The notes below the pieces were generated by a model. That model was not told the DNA's origin. It did no database searches and saw only the letters and a program-made list of their open reading frames with translations. The translations under genes were made by a program, and so were the position numbers. Below, in pieces: positions 1 through 10,140 of a DNA stretch of 64,000 nt. The number at the start of each line of letters is the position of its first letter. The stretch's first letter is position 1. The DNA comes from Pirellula sp. (lineage in GTDB: Bacteria; Planctomycetota; Planctomycetia; Pirellulales; PNKZ01): contig PNKZ01000015.1 of the NCBI GenBank assembly GCA_013822735.1, positions 1-64,000 on the forward strand. Reading direction: 5' to 3'.

Positions 1-1
1 G

Positions 2-298
2 GGCGCCGTGAAAGTTCGCACCGTATACGACCCCGTCGAGTCGCAGGCGCGCGTCATCGTCGACGACAACGGCGGCGGCATTCCGCCGGAAGATCAAGAG
101 CACGTCTTCTCGTTGTTTGTTTCCAACAAGGGAAACCGCGGCACGGGCCTTGGGCTGCCCGTTAGCCAAAAGATCATCCGCGAACATGGCGGGCAAATCC
201 TCGTCGGCGGCACGCCCGGACTGGGTGCGGAGTTTACGCTGGAGATCCCCGCGGTCTTGGCCGACGTGACCCGCAACTTGGACGAGAATCGCGGCTAA
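2..298 (+). CDS. Histidine kinase, C-terminal HATPase domain (truncated by window start)
   Basis: VDDNGGGIPPEDQEHVF...NRGTGLGLPVSQKIIREHGGQI matches the N/G1/G2 boxes of HATPase_c; reading frame is open to the window edge. Confidence 0.85.
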   Translation, partial: GAVKVRTVYDPVESQARVIVDDNGGGIPPEDQEHVFSLFVSNKGNRGTGLGLPVSQKIIREHGGQILVGGTPGLGAEFTLEIPAVLADVTRNLDENRG

Positions 299-862
299 TT
301 CCGGCTCGGACGAAAATCTCAGCCGGCCAAAAGTTGCCTGGATTTTGGGCCGGCTGGTTTGGGATAATGCTCCTGTTTTTCACGCCGACGCCGGCTCGCC
401 GAGTGCGGCCTGCGCGGCAAACGGAAACAGGAGCAATTCGCCGTGCCGCAGAATCGACGTAAGTCCCGCGCACTAAATGCACCAGCTGCGCACTATCGGC
501 CCGCGGAGTGCGCGTCGGAGCGCTTACCAACAAGGCCGCGCACTATATTCCGGCGCAGTGCGCACGGGCCGATGCGCGCAGGAGTGACTTATGTCGATTC
601 CTACCGCGATGAGGAGCGACATCTCCCGAGAACGGCGCGAGGCGACGATCGCCGGGGATCGAGGAGTGCGCAATCTCGCCGGGACTGCGCACTAGCGAAA
701 TTCGGCATCGGGCGCGATGCGCACGAAAATGAGTGTTCGGCGCAAGAAAAAGCGGTTATTTGCTCGTTCCGCGCAGCGTAGCGAGCGAAATTGCGGAACA
801 GACGCCGGCAGATGGGTCTTTGACAATTCGAATAAGTTATCGACCAAGGCGGCCACGGATTA

Positions 863-1336
863 TTAGGCTGCCGCCACGTCGTCAACTAGTTGCCGCAGGA
901 CCTCGCGTGTGATCTCGATCGGGATCGCGCGACGGGGTTCTCCGGGAAGCTTTTCGAAGCGGCAAAGGCTAATTACGCCGCCGCCCCGAACTTGCAGCTC
1001 GTAGTAGCTTGTCGCATCGTCGGTCTTGCGCGGCGGGTTCGACCGCATCTGCACGACACGTGCCTCCCCGTCGGCTTCGATTGGTCGGACTGGTTCGCGC
1101 AAGTAGGTCAATCGCTGAGCCAACCGCTCCGAGATGGTTCGTACTTGGTCCCACGATGCATTAGCCCAGCGGCGATTACGAACCTCAAACTTCGTCATAG
1201 CGCAGGCCAATCGTTCGACGGCCGAGAGTTCGGCCTGAACGTTTACATCTCCGGCTTCGGCCTCGACGGACCACGGCGCCATTCCCTTGGCGGCGGTCGC
1301 AGCGACGGCCTCTTCAAACTGTTCACTCAAATTCAT
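863..1336 (-). CDS. Hypothetical protein
   Basis: Open frame with plausible start MNLSEQFEEAV; no family recognised. Confidence 0.55.
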   Translation of the reverse strand: MNLSEQFEEAVAATAAKGMAPWSVEAEAGDVNVQAELSAVERLACAMTKFEVRNRRWANASWDQVRTISERLAQRLTYLREPVRPIEADGEARVVQMRSNPPRKTDDATSYYELQVRGGGVISLCRFEKLPGEPRRAIPIEITREVLRQLVDDVAAA

Positions 1337-1443
1337 CGTTCCGCCCCTTCGCAAAAAGTTGGCTCCCGACGATCCCTGCCAGGTGCACACGTCGTACCGA
1401 ACTAAAAAACCTCGCTCAAATAGTCGCCGTAAAAACCGGACGA

Positions 1444-2979
1444 TTACGCTGCCTTTTCCACCGCTCGTTGGGCATGTTGCGAGCCGTCGTACGAGAGCAC
1501 CACGCCGGCTCCGTCGAGCATCGTCTCAATATGAACCGGGCGGGCCCACAACCGGCAAAGGTTCGTGAGCGTGTCGCGCGCGTAGTTCATCTGGAGATCG
1601 ACCCCGTTGTGATGATGCTCTAAATACAGCTCTCCACGGTTCTTGTAGTTGCCGTCGACTACCTGAATCATCGGCCTGCCGGCATTGGTAAGGTTAAAAA
1701 GCAACCTTTCTTTGATCTTCGGGAACTCCCTACTCTCGATCTCGTAGGCATCGCTACCGGGATTGAATCCAAAGCTGAAAAGTCGGTGTTGGCGGCAGAA
1801 GTCGAGCGTTAGGTAGGAGTCGATGAAGGTCAGATCGTTGTGAACCCGACGGACTTCAAAGATCTTTTCGCGGCCGAGGCCCGCCTTGGTATCCCACTGG
1901 CGCTTGGTCTCGTAATTGTCAATCTCGTCGTATTCTTTGCCGTATTGGCCGCGATTCCAGCGTTCTTCGATGTCGCGATAGAGTTCCAGGCCGATCTTGT
2001 AGGGATTCAGCCGCCCCCCGGAAGTGGCCATCGTGCCGGAATGGTGATCGCAGTAGCAGATGAGGTCGCTCGGCGCGATGCCGTGCCGGGTCATGATCGT
2101 GCTGTGCCAGTAGCTGGCCCAACCTTCGTTCATGATCTTGGTTTGCGCCTGAGGAGCGAAGTAGTAGGCTTCGTCGCGAATGATGCTCAGCACGTCGGCT
2201 TGCCACGACTTCAGCGGGGCATGCTGGAGGATGAAAAGCATGACGTCGCGCATCGGCTCGGCCGGGAAACGTCGCTCCACGTACGCATTTTTCGCGGCCT
2301 GGGCTTCGGCCGCCGCCGCCAGCACGTGCCGCGGGTTGACGTAGGAGTCCATGTAGTCTTTCGACTTCAGACGGCCCGGAATCGGCGCATCTGGGTCTTC
2401 CTCTTCCGGCGAATCGAGCTGCGGCTTGGCGGCGTTCGGACGATCGTCGGTGCGGCGAATGTGCGGGGCATGAATGTCGATCAGGTCTTCGACGCTCAAG
2501 CACGCGTCGATAAAGTTTTCGACCGTGTCGACGCCGAAGCGATCCATGTACTGGCGAATGCGATTTCCGTGGTTCGCCGTTTGGTCCATCATCTTTCGAT
2601 TGGTGTGGGCGAACCAAAGATTGTTTTTGAAGAAGTCGCAATGGCCGTATACGTGGGCCATGACCATCTTCTGATCGGTGAGTTCGTTCGACGTCATCAA
2701 GTACGCGTAGCACGGATCGTTGTTGATGACGAGCTCGTAGATCTTTTGGAGTCCGTAGTGGTAGCCTTTGGAAAGTTGCTCGTATTCCATGCCCCAGCGC
2801 CAATGAGGATAGCGCGTCGGGAAGCCGCCGTAAGCGGCGACGGCGTTGAGCTGATCGCAATCGACGAGTTCAAAGATGGTCGGGAAGAAGTCGAGCCCGT
2901 AACTGCGCGCATGCCCTTCCATCTGCCGCTGAATTTCGGCCAAATGGGCGGGAAAGCGAATTTCTTTAACCATCGACAT
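1444..2979 (-). CDS. SpoVR family protein
   Basis: YGLDFFPTIFELVDCDQLNAVAAYGGFPTRYPHWRWGMEYEQLSKGYHYGLQKIYELVINNDPCYAYL is SpoVR-like; adjacent to YeaH and PrkA genes. Confidence 0.93.
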   Translation of the reverse strand: MSMVKEIRFPAHLAEIQRQMEGHARSYGLDFFPTIFELVDCDQLNAVAAYGGFPTRYPHWRWGMEYEQLSKGYHYGLQKIYELVINNDPCYAYLMTSNELTDQKMVMAHVYGHCDFFKNNLWFAHTNRKMMDQTANHGNRIRQYMDRFGVDTVENFIDACLSVEDLIDIHAPHIRRTDDRPNAAKPQLDSPEEEDPDAPIPGRLKSKDYMDSYVNPRHVLAAAAEAQAAKNAYVERRFPAEPMRDVMLFILQHAPLKSWQADVLSIIRDEAYYFAPQAQTKIMNEGWASYWHSTIMTRHGIAPSDLICYCDHHSGTMATSGGRLNPYKIGLELYRDIEERWNRGQYGKEYDEIDNYETKRQWDTKAGLGREKIFEVRRVHNDLTFIDSYLTLDFCRQHRLFSFGFNPGSDAYEIESREFPKIKERLLFNLTNAGRPMIQVVDGNYKNRGELYLEHHHNGVDLQMNYARDTLTNLCRLWARPVHIETMLDGAGVVLSYDGSQHAQRAVEKAA

Positions 2980-3028
2980 GGCAGGGGCTCCTAGCGCGAG
3001 CGACACGAAAGTTGCAAGGTCGCGACGG

Positions 3029-4138
3029 CTACTTTCCTTTTCCGAGAAACTGCTTGATCGAATCGAAAATCGCCTCTTTGTTTTTGATTTCCGAAAGTAC
3101 GAGATTGTCGAACTCTTCTCCGAGGGCGCTTTTCAACGTACGCAAATACTCGCCGCTGCCGTACGGACTTTCGACTTGCCCGTAACAGCAAAGATTCACG
3201 CGCGGCAAGATTTGTTCGCGCAGCATCTGAATGCTTTGCTGATTGTCTTCGCCCCAGTTGTCACCGTCGGAGAATTGGAAGATGTAGACGTTCCACTCGG
3301 TCGGCGAGAACGTGGTGTTCAAGAGCTCGAGGCAGCACTTGTAGGCGGAGCTGATCCGCGTGCCGCCGCTTTCGCGGGTGTGATAGAACGTGTGTTCGTC
3401 GACCGCTTTGGCCGCGGCGTCGTGAATGATGTACCGACGTTCGAGCCCCTGATAATGGCTGCGGAGCCAAGTGTCGATCCAGAACGCTTCAGTACGGACG
3501 ACGTGCTTTTGGTCGTCCGTCATCGAGCCGGAAACGTCCATGATGTAGATCGCGACGGCATTGGCATCGGGCAACGGGTGGCTCGTCCACGCGCGGTAGC
3601 GTTTGTCTTCGCGGATCGGCACGACCATCGGGTCGACGACGTTGTACGTACTGGACGAGATCTGCCGCTTCAAGGCCTGCATATACGTGCGACGGAAATG
3701 CCGCAACGATTCGGGCCCCGTCGAGCGAATGCTCGAGTAACGGATCTTCTCTTCGACGATGTTCGCTTTGCCTTTCGGCTCGATGCGAGGCAGCTTCAAT
3801 TCATCGCCGAGGATCTGGGCGAGTTCTTCGAGCGAGACGTCGACTTCGACGACGTGGCCGCCCGGATCGCCGCCGGCTTGGCCTTGGCCGGAAGCTTCGT
3901 CCTCGCCTTGGCCGACCGGCTGCCCCGGCTCTCCAGCTCCTTGGCCCACTCCGCCGGAGCCGTTCTTACCGTAGCGGAAGTGGGGAACATCGAGCTGCGG
4001 AATGGGTATGCTGACGAGATCACGACCCTTGCGGCCGATCATTTCGCCGTGCGTCACATACTTCCGCAAGTTCTCGCGGATCTTGCCTTTGACGATCTGC
4101 CGAAAGCGATGCAGATCGTGTTCGATTTTCATCGACAT
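3029..4138 (-). CDS. DUF444 / YeaH-YhbH family protein (vWA-like)
   Basis: DVSGSMTD vWA/MIDAS-like motif, [12 protein letters not shown]; located between SpoVR and PrkA genes as in the known cassette. Confidence 0.9.
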   Translation of the reverse strand: MSMKIEHDLHRFRQIVKGKIRENLRKYVTHGEMIGRKGRDLVSIPIPQLDVPHFRYGKNGSGGVGQGAGEPGQPVGQGEDEASGQGQAGGDPGGHVVEVDVSLEELAQILGDELKLPRIEPKGKANIVEEKIRYSSIRSTGPESLRHFRRTYMQALKRQISSSTYNVVDPMVVPIREDKRYRAWTSHPLPDANAVAIYIMDVSGSMTDDQKHVVRTEAFWIDTWLRSHYQGLERRYIIHDAAAKAVDEHTFYHTRESGGTRISSAYKCCLELLNTTFSPTEWNVYIFQFSDGDNWGEDNQQSIQMLREQILPRVNLCCYGQVESPYGSGEYLRTLKSALGEEFDNLVLSEIKNKEAIFDSIKQFLGKGK

Positions 4139-4352
4139 GGTGGTCAACCCGACATCCGTCCTGAAGACCGGAGCCGGCAAACGCCGAATAAGCAGTCCCT
4201 GCTTAAGGGGAGTCGTCGGTTACGGCGGAACGATTCGCAGGGCCTTTCGCTTGGGGCCGGCGCCGGGCGTCGAACATTCCTATCGACGGTGCGGCGCGGC
4301 CGGTGATCGAGATCAAAACCGAATCCTCAAATGCTTCGATGAATAGGACTGC

Positions 4353-6404
4353 TTACTTCTGCTGTTTCGCATCGCCACGGGCAAAGATGCTGGCGACGAA
4401 CGTCAGCACGTCGGTGGCGCTTTCATCGTCGTAGCCATGGTCGCGAATGAGGCGACCTTTCACGACGTCGATCTTGGCTTGCGTCTCGGCGTCCACGACG
4501 TTCGACACCAAACTTGTAAGCTTAATCGTATCTTTTTGGTCTTCGAACAGCTTCAATTCCAAGGCTCGATAAAGGCGCTCGTTCGTTTTGTAGTCAAACG
4601 TCTTGCCGTCGATCATCAAAGCGCCGATGTAGTTCATGATCTCGCGACGGAAGTCGTCTTTGCGGCTTTCCGGCACGTCGATCTTCGACTCAATCGAACG
4701 CATCAACCGCTCGTCCGGATCATCGTATTGACCAGTGAACTTGTTCTTCACTTTTTCGCGTTGAGTGTACGCCTTAACGTTGTCGATATAGTTGGCGCAC
4801 ATCCGTTTCAAAGCGTCTTCGTCGGCCGCAATGGCACGCTGAACCTCGTTTTTCACGATATTTTCGTACTCCTCCTTCACCACGCCGAGCAATTCGCGAT
4901 AGGTCGCCTTGGTTTCGTCGCTCGTGATCAAGCTGTGGTGCTTTAGGCCCGCCTCAAGTTCATTGAGAACCATAAACGGATTGATCGACTTTGCCTCCGG
5001 ATGTGCGACCAAGGCGTTGGAGATCTTATCTTGAACGTAGCGCGGCGAGATTCCGAAGAGACCTTCGGTCGTGGCTTGCTCGCGAAGTTCTTTGATGTTG
5101 TCTTCGGTGAAGCCGGGCAACGATTTGCCGTTGTAGAGCTTCAGCTTTTGCAACACGGAAAGGCTGGCGTGTTTCGGCGGCTCCAGCCGTGTGAGCACGG
5201 CCCACATCGCGGCCATTTCGATGGTATGCGGGGCAATGTGCTTCCCCTTAACCTTATTGCGGTTGTAATCCTTCTCGTAGATATGGATTTCGTCGTTCAG
5301 CTTCGTGACGTACGGAACGTCGATCTTCACCGTACGGTCGCGCAAGGCTTCCATGAACTCGTTGTTCTGCAGCCGTCGATATTCCGGCTCGTTCGTATGC
5401 CCGAGAATCACCTCGTCGATGTCGGTCTGGGCGAACTTCTTCGGCTTGATCTTGTGCTCTTGGCTGGCGCCGAGCAGATCGTAAAGGAACGCCACGTCGA
5501 GCTTGAGCACTTCCACAAACTCGATAATGCCGCGGTTGGCGACGTTGAATTCGCCGTCGAAGTTGAAAGCCCGCGGATCGCTGTCGCTGCCGTATTGCGC
5601 GATTTTGCGATAGTTGATATCGCCGGTAAGTTCCGTCGAGTCCTGATTCTTTTCGTCCTTCGGCTGGAACGTTCCGATACCGATGCGATCTTTCTCGCTC
5701 AGCAACTGCCGGCGCACGCGAACGTCTTTCACCACGCGCGTCCAGTCGCCGCCGTAGAGCGTGATGCGTTCGTGGTAGATGTAGCGACAATACGGGCAGA
5801 GTTCGCCATGAATCTTGGCGCGATACTCGTCTTCGCCTCGTTCGGCATTAAGGTTGGCCGCCACGTCGCTGCGAAATCGGTGGGGAACCAAATGCAACGG
5901 CTCCTCATGCATCGGGCACCAATGCACGAGATTGGAGTCTTCCAGGTCGACCCAACCGAGCGTGTACAACGCTCCGTCGTCGGAAGAAGAATAGCGTTCC
6001 AGACCGTGCTTCAAGAGCCGAGCAATTGTGCTCTTACTGCTGCCGACCGGACCGTGCAGCAACAGCACCCGTTTCTCAATGCCGTAGCCTTTGGCGGCGC
6101 TTTTCAAGGCATTCACCAACGCGGCCAAGGAATCTTCCAGGCCGAACACTGCATCTTCGCCGCCATGATCGGGATCGTCGAAAAACCGATAACGAACGTG
6201 TTTTTCGCGGTTCACTTCGTACGTTTCCGTGCCGTACGAGAGAATCATGTCGTACACACGCTCAAAGGCGTTGCGGACGACTTTCGGGTCCTTACGAACG
6301 ACGTCGAGATACTCTTCGAACGTCCCGCTCCACGTCTTCTTGCGGAATTGTTCGAGGTCTTGTCGTTCGGCGATCAGCGAAATAATGGAGCTTCCGTTGC
6401 TCAT
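4353..6404 (-). CDS. prkA: PrkA family serine protein kinase (AAA+)
   Basis: [22 protein letters not shown] Walker [23 protein letters not shown]; PrkA-like length and context. Confidence 0.93.
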   Translation of the reverse strand: MSNGSSIISLIAERQDLEQFRKKTWSGTFEEYLDVVRKDPKVVRNAFERVYDMILSYGTETYEVNREKHVRYRFFDDPDHGGEDAVFGLEDSLAALVNALKSAAKGYGIEKRVLLLHGPVGSSKSTIARLLKHGLERYSSSDDGALYTLGWVDLEDSNLVHWCPMHEEPLHLVPHRFRSDVAANLNAERGEDEYRAKIHGELCPYCRYIYHERITLYGGDWTRVVKDVRVRRQLLSEKDRIGIGTFQPKDEKNQDSTELTGDINYRKIAQYGSDSDPRAFNFDGEFNVANRGIIEFVEVLKLDVAFLYDLLGASQEHKIKPKKFAQTDIDEVILGHTNEPEYRRLQNNEFMEALRDRTVKIDVPYVTKLNDEIHIYEKDYNRNKVKGKHIAPHTIEMAAMWAVLTRLEPPKHASLSVLQKLKLYNGKSLPGFTEDNIKELREQATTEGLFGISPRYVQDKISNALVAHPEAKSINPFMVLNELEAGLKHHSLITSDETKATYRELLGVVKEEYENIVKNEVQRAIAADEDALKRMCANYIDNVKAYTQREKVKNKFTGQYDDPDERLMRSIESKIDVPESRKDDFRREIMNYIGALMIDGKTFDYKTNERLYRALELKLFEDQKDTIKLTSLVSNVVDAETQAKIDVVKGRLIRDHGYDDESATDVLTFVASIFARGDAKQQK

Positions 6405-6702
6405 GGCGATCCCTCCCCTTGCGGAGAATAGTTCTCGATTCGACTAAGCGTTACATACCCGGCGAAACTGTTTGGGCCTCACGACGCGCAGCGATTCTTC
6501 GGCACGGAATTGCAATCGCACCGAGAAACTCGGCGCAGATTGCCACCTTGGCAAGATCCGGAACGAGTCAGTCGAAAAAAGATGATCCCGGGTCGGATCC
6601 GCTCAAGAGTGAGCAAACTTGGAAAAGAACACCCGGAACTGGGCGAGGCGGGCCTGCACGGCTGGCTGACCAACTCTGTGAAGCGTCCTGCTATTCGCAA
6701 CC

Positions 6703-6721
6703 GTCAGGCCTCATGCCTGAC
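6703..6721. repeat. Short inverted repeat GTCAGGC-CTCAT-GCCTGAC
   Basis: Perfect 7-bp arms read directly in intergenic DNA. Confidence 0.7.
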
Positions 6722-6998
6722 ACCTGTCCCTAATTGAAGTATTGCTCGCACTAAAAAATGCGACAAGAGCGAAGTGTTCGACAATCGTATAGGAAGCGTA
6801 TGGCCGCGCTCGCGGTGATTCAGGAACTCCGCAAAATTACGGCGTTTGATGCCTACGCAAACGGAAACTCGCATGCATTACTTTTTTCCGAGCGAGACTT
6901 CCTGACACCAAGACATTATCGCAGCGCGATAACCATCTCGGGTTAACTGTGAATGATTTCACAATCGGGCGGCGTTAGAAATGCGACTTCGCCGCCGG

Positions 6999-7400
6999 CT
7001 ATTTTGCTTTCCCCACCAAACGCTCGACGCTTTCCAACAATCGGTCCATCGCAAACGGCTTACGAATGTAGTCGTCGACGCCGAGCATCTCGGCGTAAGC
7101 CTTGTGTCGCGATCCTTCGTTGGCCGTAATCATGATGATCTTGAGCGGTACCGGACGCGAACGTCGCAACTTCTCTAACACGAGAAAGCCGCTCCGCTTC
7201 GGCATCATCATGTCGAGAATCATCAGATCCGGATCTTCGCGCTCGGCCATCGCAAGGCCTTGATTTCCGTCGCGAGCAACGAGGATGGTGTACCCCTTCG
7301 CTTCCAGCAACATGCGTAACGATTCGATGATTTCAAAATCATCGTCGACCAACAGAATCCGCTTGGTCGCGGTCGCGGCGGGGGTGGCTTCGCTCATCAT
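6999..7400 (-). CDS. Response regulator receiver domain protein
   Basis: ILLVDDDFEIIESLRMLLEAKGY...DLMILDMMMPKRSG...IIMITAN...DDYIRKPF. Confidence 0.92.
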   Translation of the reverse strand: MMSEATPAATATKRILLVDDDFEIIESLRMLLEAKGYTILVARDGNQGLAMAEREDPDLMILDMMMPKRSGFLVLEKLRRSRPVPLKIIMITANEGSRHKAYAEMLGVDDYIRKPFAMDRLLESVERLVGKAK

Positions 7401-7469
7401 CAGACCATCTCCAGAACTCAATCCGACACTGCCCACGACACGCTTGACCAATTACCGCAAATCGGCGAC

Positions 7470-8759
7470 CTACATCAATCGCCAGCCGTCGTTCAGCACG
7501 GCTTCCTTGACGATGCAAATGATCCCTTCACAGATGGCCGCTGCACCGTCGTCGGCGCGATCCTTGAGCCCTTCCGTGTTTACGATGCGCACGTTGCGGC
7601 CGATGCGACAATTTTTATCGACGATGGCCCGCTCGATCACGGTGCCGTCGCCGATCCCTAAAGGAGGAACGCCGCGGGCATGATCACCGGCGATATCTTC
7701 CGGCTCTTGATAGAAATCGCTTCCCATCACGATGGTATTGCGAATCTGCACGTTCTTGCCGATCCGGCAACGCAAGCCGATGACGCTGTTTTCGATCACG
7801 GCGCCGTCTTCAATCTGGCAACCGTCGGCGATCAGGCTGTTCTTCACCGAGGCGCCGCCCAGCCGAGTGGGCGCCAGAGATCGCGAACGAGAGAAGATCG
7901 GCGAGTCTCCGGACATCAGATCGAATGGCGGATTCGGCTGCGCGAGTTGCAAGTTGGCTTCGAAAAACGATTGAATCGTGCCGATGTCTTCCCAGTAGCC
8001 GTCGAAGAGGTGCACTTGCACCTTGCGCGTACGAATCGAAGCGGGAAACACTTCTTTGCCGAAATCGGCGTAGTTGGTTTTCGTCAGAACGTCGACCAGC
8101 ACGTCGCGGTTGAAGATGTAGATCCCCATGCTCGCCAGCAGGTCGCGCCCCTTGCTTTCAATACCGCGCGCATCAATCCAAGCCGGGTCGGTTCGAACGA
8201 TCTTCAGTTCTTCCGCCGTCTTCGGCTTTTCGAGGAAGCCTTGCACGCGACCATCGTCGTCGAGGCGCATGATTCCGAAGCCCGCCGCAAGTTTCGCATC
8301 GACGGGCAGAGCGGCAATCGTCACGTCGGCCTTCGACTTCTTGTGCGTCTCCAACATCTCGTTGTAGTTCATGTGATACAACTGATCGCCCGAGAGAATG
8401 AGCACGTACTCAATACCCGGCTGTTGCAGGTATCGCAGGTGCTGGCGCACGGCGTCCGCCGTTCCTTGGTACCAAATCTCTTTCTCATTCGTCTGTTGTG
8501 CGGCCAGAATTTCCACGAAGCCGCCGCTGAACGCGTCGAAGTTGTACGTTCGCCGAATGTGGCGATGCAGGCTCACCGACATGAACTGCGTGAGCACGTA
8601 AATCCGATTCATCCCGCTATTGATGCAATTCGAGAGCGGGATATCGATCAAACGATACTTGCCGGCCAGCGGCACGGCGGGCTTCGAGCGATACTTCGTG
8701 AGGGGGAGCAAACGCGTTCCGCGTCCGCCGCCGAGAACTAAGGCGATGGTTTTGTTCAT
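7470..8759 (-). CDS. glgC: Glucose-1-phosphate adenylyltransferase
   Basis: ALVLGGGRGTRLLPLTKYRSKPAVPLAGKYRLIDIPLSNCINSGMNRIYVLTQF and LSGDQLYHMNY. Confidence 0.96.
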   Translation of the reverse strand: MNKTIALVLGGGRGTRLLPLTKYRSKPAVPLAGKYRLIDIPLSNCINSGMNRIYVLTQFMSVSLHRHIRRTYNFDAFSGGFVEILAAQQTNEKEIWYQGTADAVRQHLRYLQQPGIEYVLILSGDQLYHMNYNEMLETHKKSKADVTIAALPVDAKLAAGFGIMRLDDDGRVQGFLEKPKTAEELKIVRTDPAWIDARGIESKGRDLLASMGIYIFNRDVLVDVLTKTNYADFGKEVFPASIRTRKVQVHLFDGYWEDIGTIQSFFEANLQLAQPNPPFDLMSGDSPIFSRSRSLAPTRLGGASVKNSLIADGCQIEDGAVIENSVIGLRCRIGKNVQIRNTIVMGSDFYQEPEDIAGDHARGVPPLGIGDGTVIERAIVDKNCRIGRNVRIVNTEGLKDRADDGAAAICEGIICIVKEAVLNDGWRLM

Positions 8760-9040
8760 GGAGTTTGACTAGGGCAATGCCGTGGGCGGGCGTTTTACGA
8801 TGAGGGCGATGCGGCGTCCGGACCCGCCGTTGCGAATTTGAGAACCGGACTTATCCTACGGTCTCCGTAAGCCCCTCGCTAGAGTCGTACATGGCCGGGT
8901 TTTAAGCAGAATCACGGTCTCGATTCGCGATTGACAAACGGCGACATACCGACCCCCAAGCCATACGATCTGACTGACGCTCAAGGTCCCGACGCAGACC
9001 CAATCGACTATCCGCAAACCCCGCGTGCCTGGCCCCCGCA

Positions 9041-10111
9041 ATGCCCAACCGAAAGCCGCCATTCATCGAGTTTCCAATTGCATCCAGTGACGTTGAGACT
9101 TTGGCCGCTTGCCCGGTATGTGCGGGCTCGTCGCTGGAGAAAATCGCCGAAGTCGCGGTGGACGGGGAAGTCACGTTTCTGACAACCGCCGTTTGTCGAA
9201 CTTGTGGGTTCATCTTTCGCCGGAGCCGGCCGACGCCTGCCTGGTTTGAGCAGATGTGGAAATTGCGAGAGGAATCACAGCGAGACTTCGGAGGTTCGCC
9301 TTTCAATCCGGATATCGAGACCCACCGCTATCGGCGTTACCAAGCGACTGCAGCCGTGCTGACGCGTCACGGTTGCGGTCCTCGCATCATCGACGTCGGC
9401 TGCGGGCCGGCAACCGGGTTGCGTGCTTTTTTAGATGCCGGATTCAAACCGACCGGTCTTGAGCCCGATCGGACGCGCGCCCGCTTCGTCGACGTCCCTG
9501 GCGTTTTGATTGTTGAAACGACGGTCGAACAGTTTGCTGCGACGTCGCAGGAACCGTTCGACTCCGTGACTTGCCAGCACTCTCTGGAGCACTTTCATCA
9601 GCCTGCAAAGGTGCTCACGGCCATTGCCTCTTTGCTGGCGGATCACGGGCTCGTCTTCCTTGAAGTGCCCGACTGGCGGCATTCGGTGCACGACTGGCAC
9701 GACGCTCTCTATGTAGCTCACCTTAGCAACTTCATCGCGAGAAGCTTAATGTTGCTCGCGAGTTCGGTCGGGCTGACCGTGATCGACCGAACTTTTCCTC
9801 AGGGAGACGGCCCCGGCGAATCGCACTTGGCGTTGGTCCTTCGTAAAGACGCCGTAGTAACTCAAGAACTACCTATGCTGCCCGTATCGTTTGTCGATGA
9901 GGTGCGCGAGGTGTACCGCCGTGGACTTCCCAACGATGGAGTCGCTCAGCGAGCTTCGGAACCGGTGCGATTGTCCATTCCGTATATCAACGACCTCTCC
10001 CTGGCGTTCAAAGGCGACCCGACGCGCGTTCACTCCCAGGTGCGGCAAAATTTCGCCCATCGTACTCTGGCGTTCGACGCCGCTTCCGGCGTTTATCGGG
10101 TCGATCACTAA
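9041..10111 (+). CDS. Class I SAM-dependent methyltransferase with N-terminal Zn-ribbon-like region
   Basis: CPVCAGSS...CRTCGFIF; IIDVGCGPATGLRAFLDAGFKPTGLEPD; FDSVTCQHSLEHFHQPAKVL. Confidence 0.85.
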   Translation: MPNRKPPFIEFPIASSDVETLAACPVCAGSSLEKIAEVAVDGEVTFLTTAVCRTCGFIFRRSRPTPAWFEQMWKLREESQRDFGGSPFNPDIETHRYRRYQATAAVLTRHGCGPRIIDVGCGPATGLRAFLDAGFKPTGLEPDRTRARFVDVPGVLIVETTVEQFAATSQEPFDSVTCQHSLEHFHQPAKVLTAIASLLADHGLVFLEVPDWRHSVHDWHDALYVAHLSNFIARSLMLLASSVGLTVIDRTFPQGDGPGESHLALVLRKDAVVTQELPMLPVSFVDEVREVYRRGLPNDGVAQRASEPVRLSIPYINDLSLAFKGDPTRVHSQVRQNFAHRTLAFDAASGVYRVDH

Positions 10112-10140
10112 GCGTTCGCTCCGCGGGTACTCTCGGACCG

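Noticed and set aside
443-781. 112-aa plus-strand ORF
   Set aside because: Arg-rich low-complexity translation of a repeated-word intergenic region; no domain
2978-4306. 442-aa plus-strand ORF antisense to YeaH and its flank
   Set aside because: Shadow ORF; the minus-strand DUF444 protein is convincing
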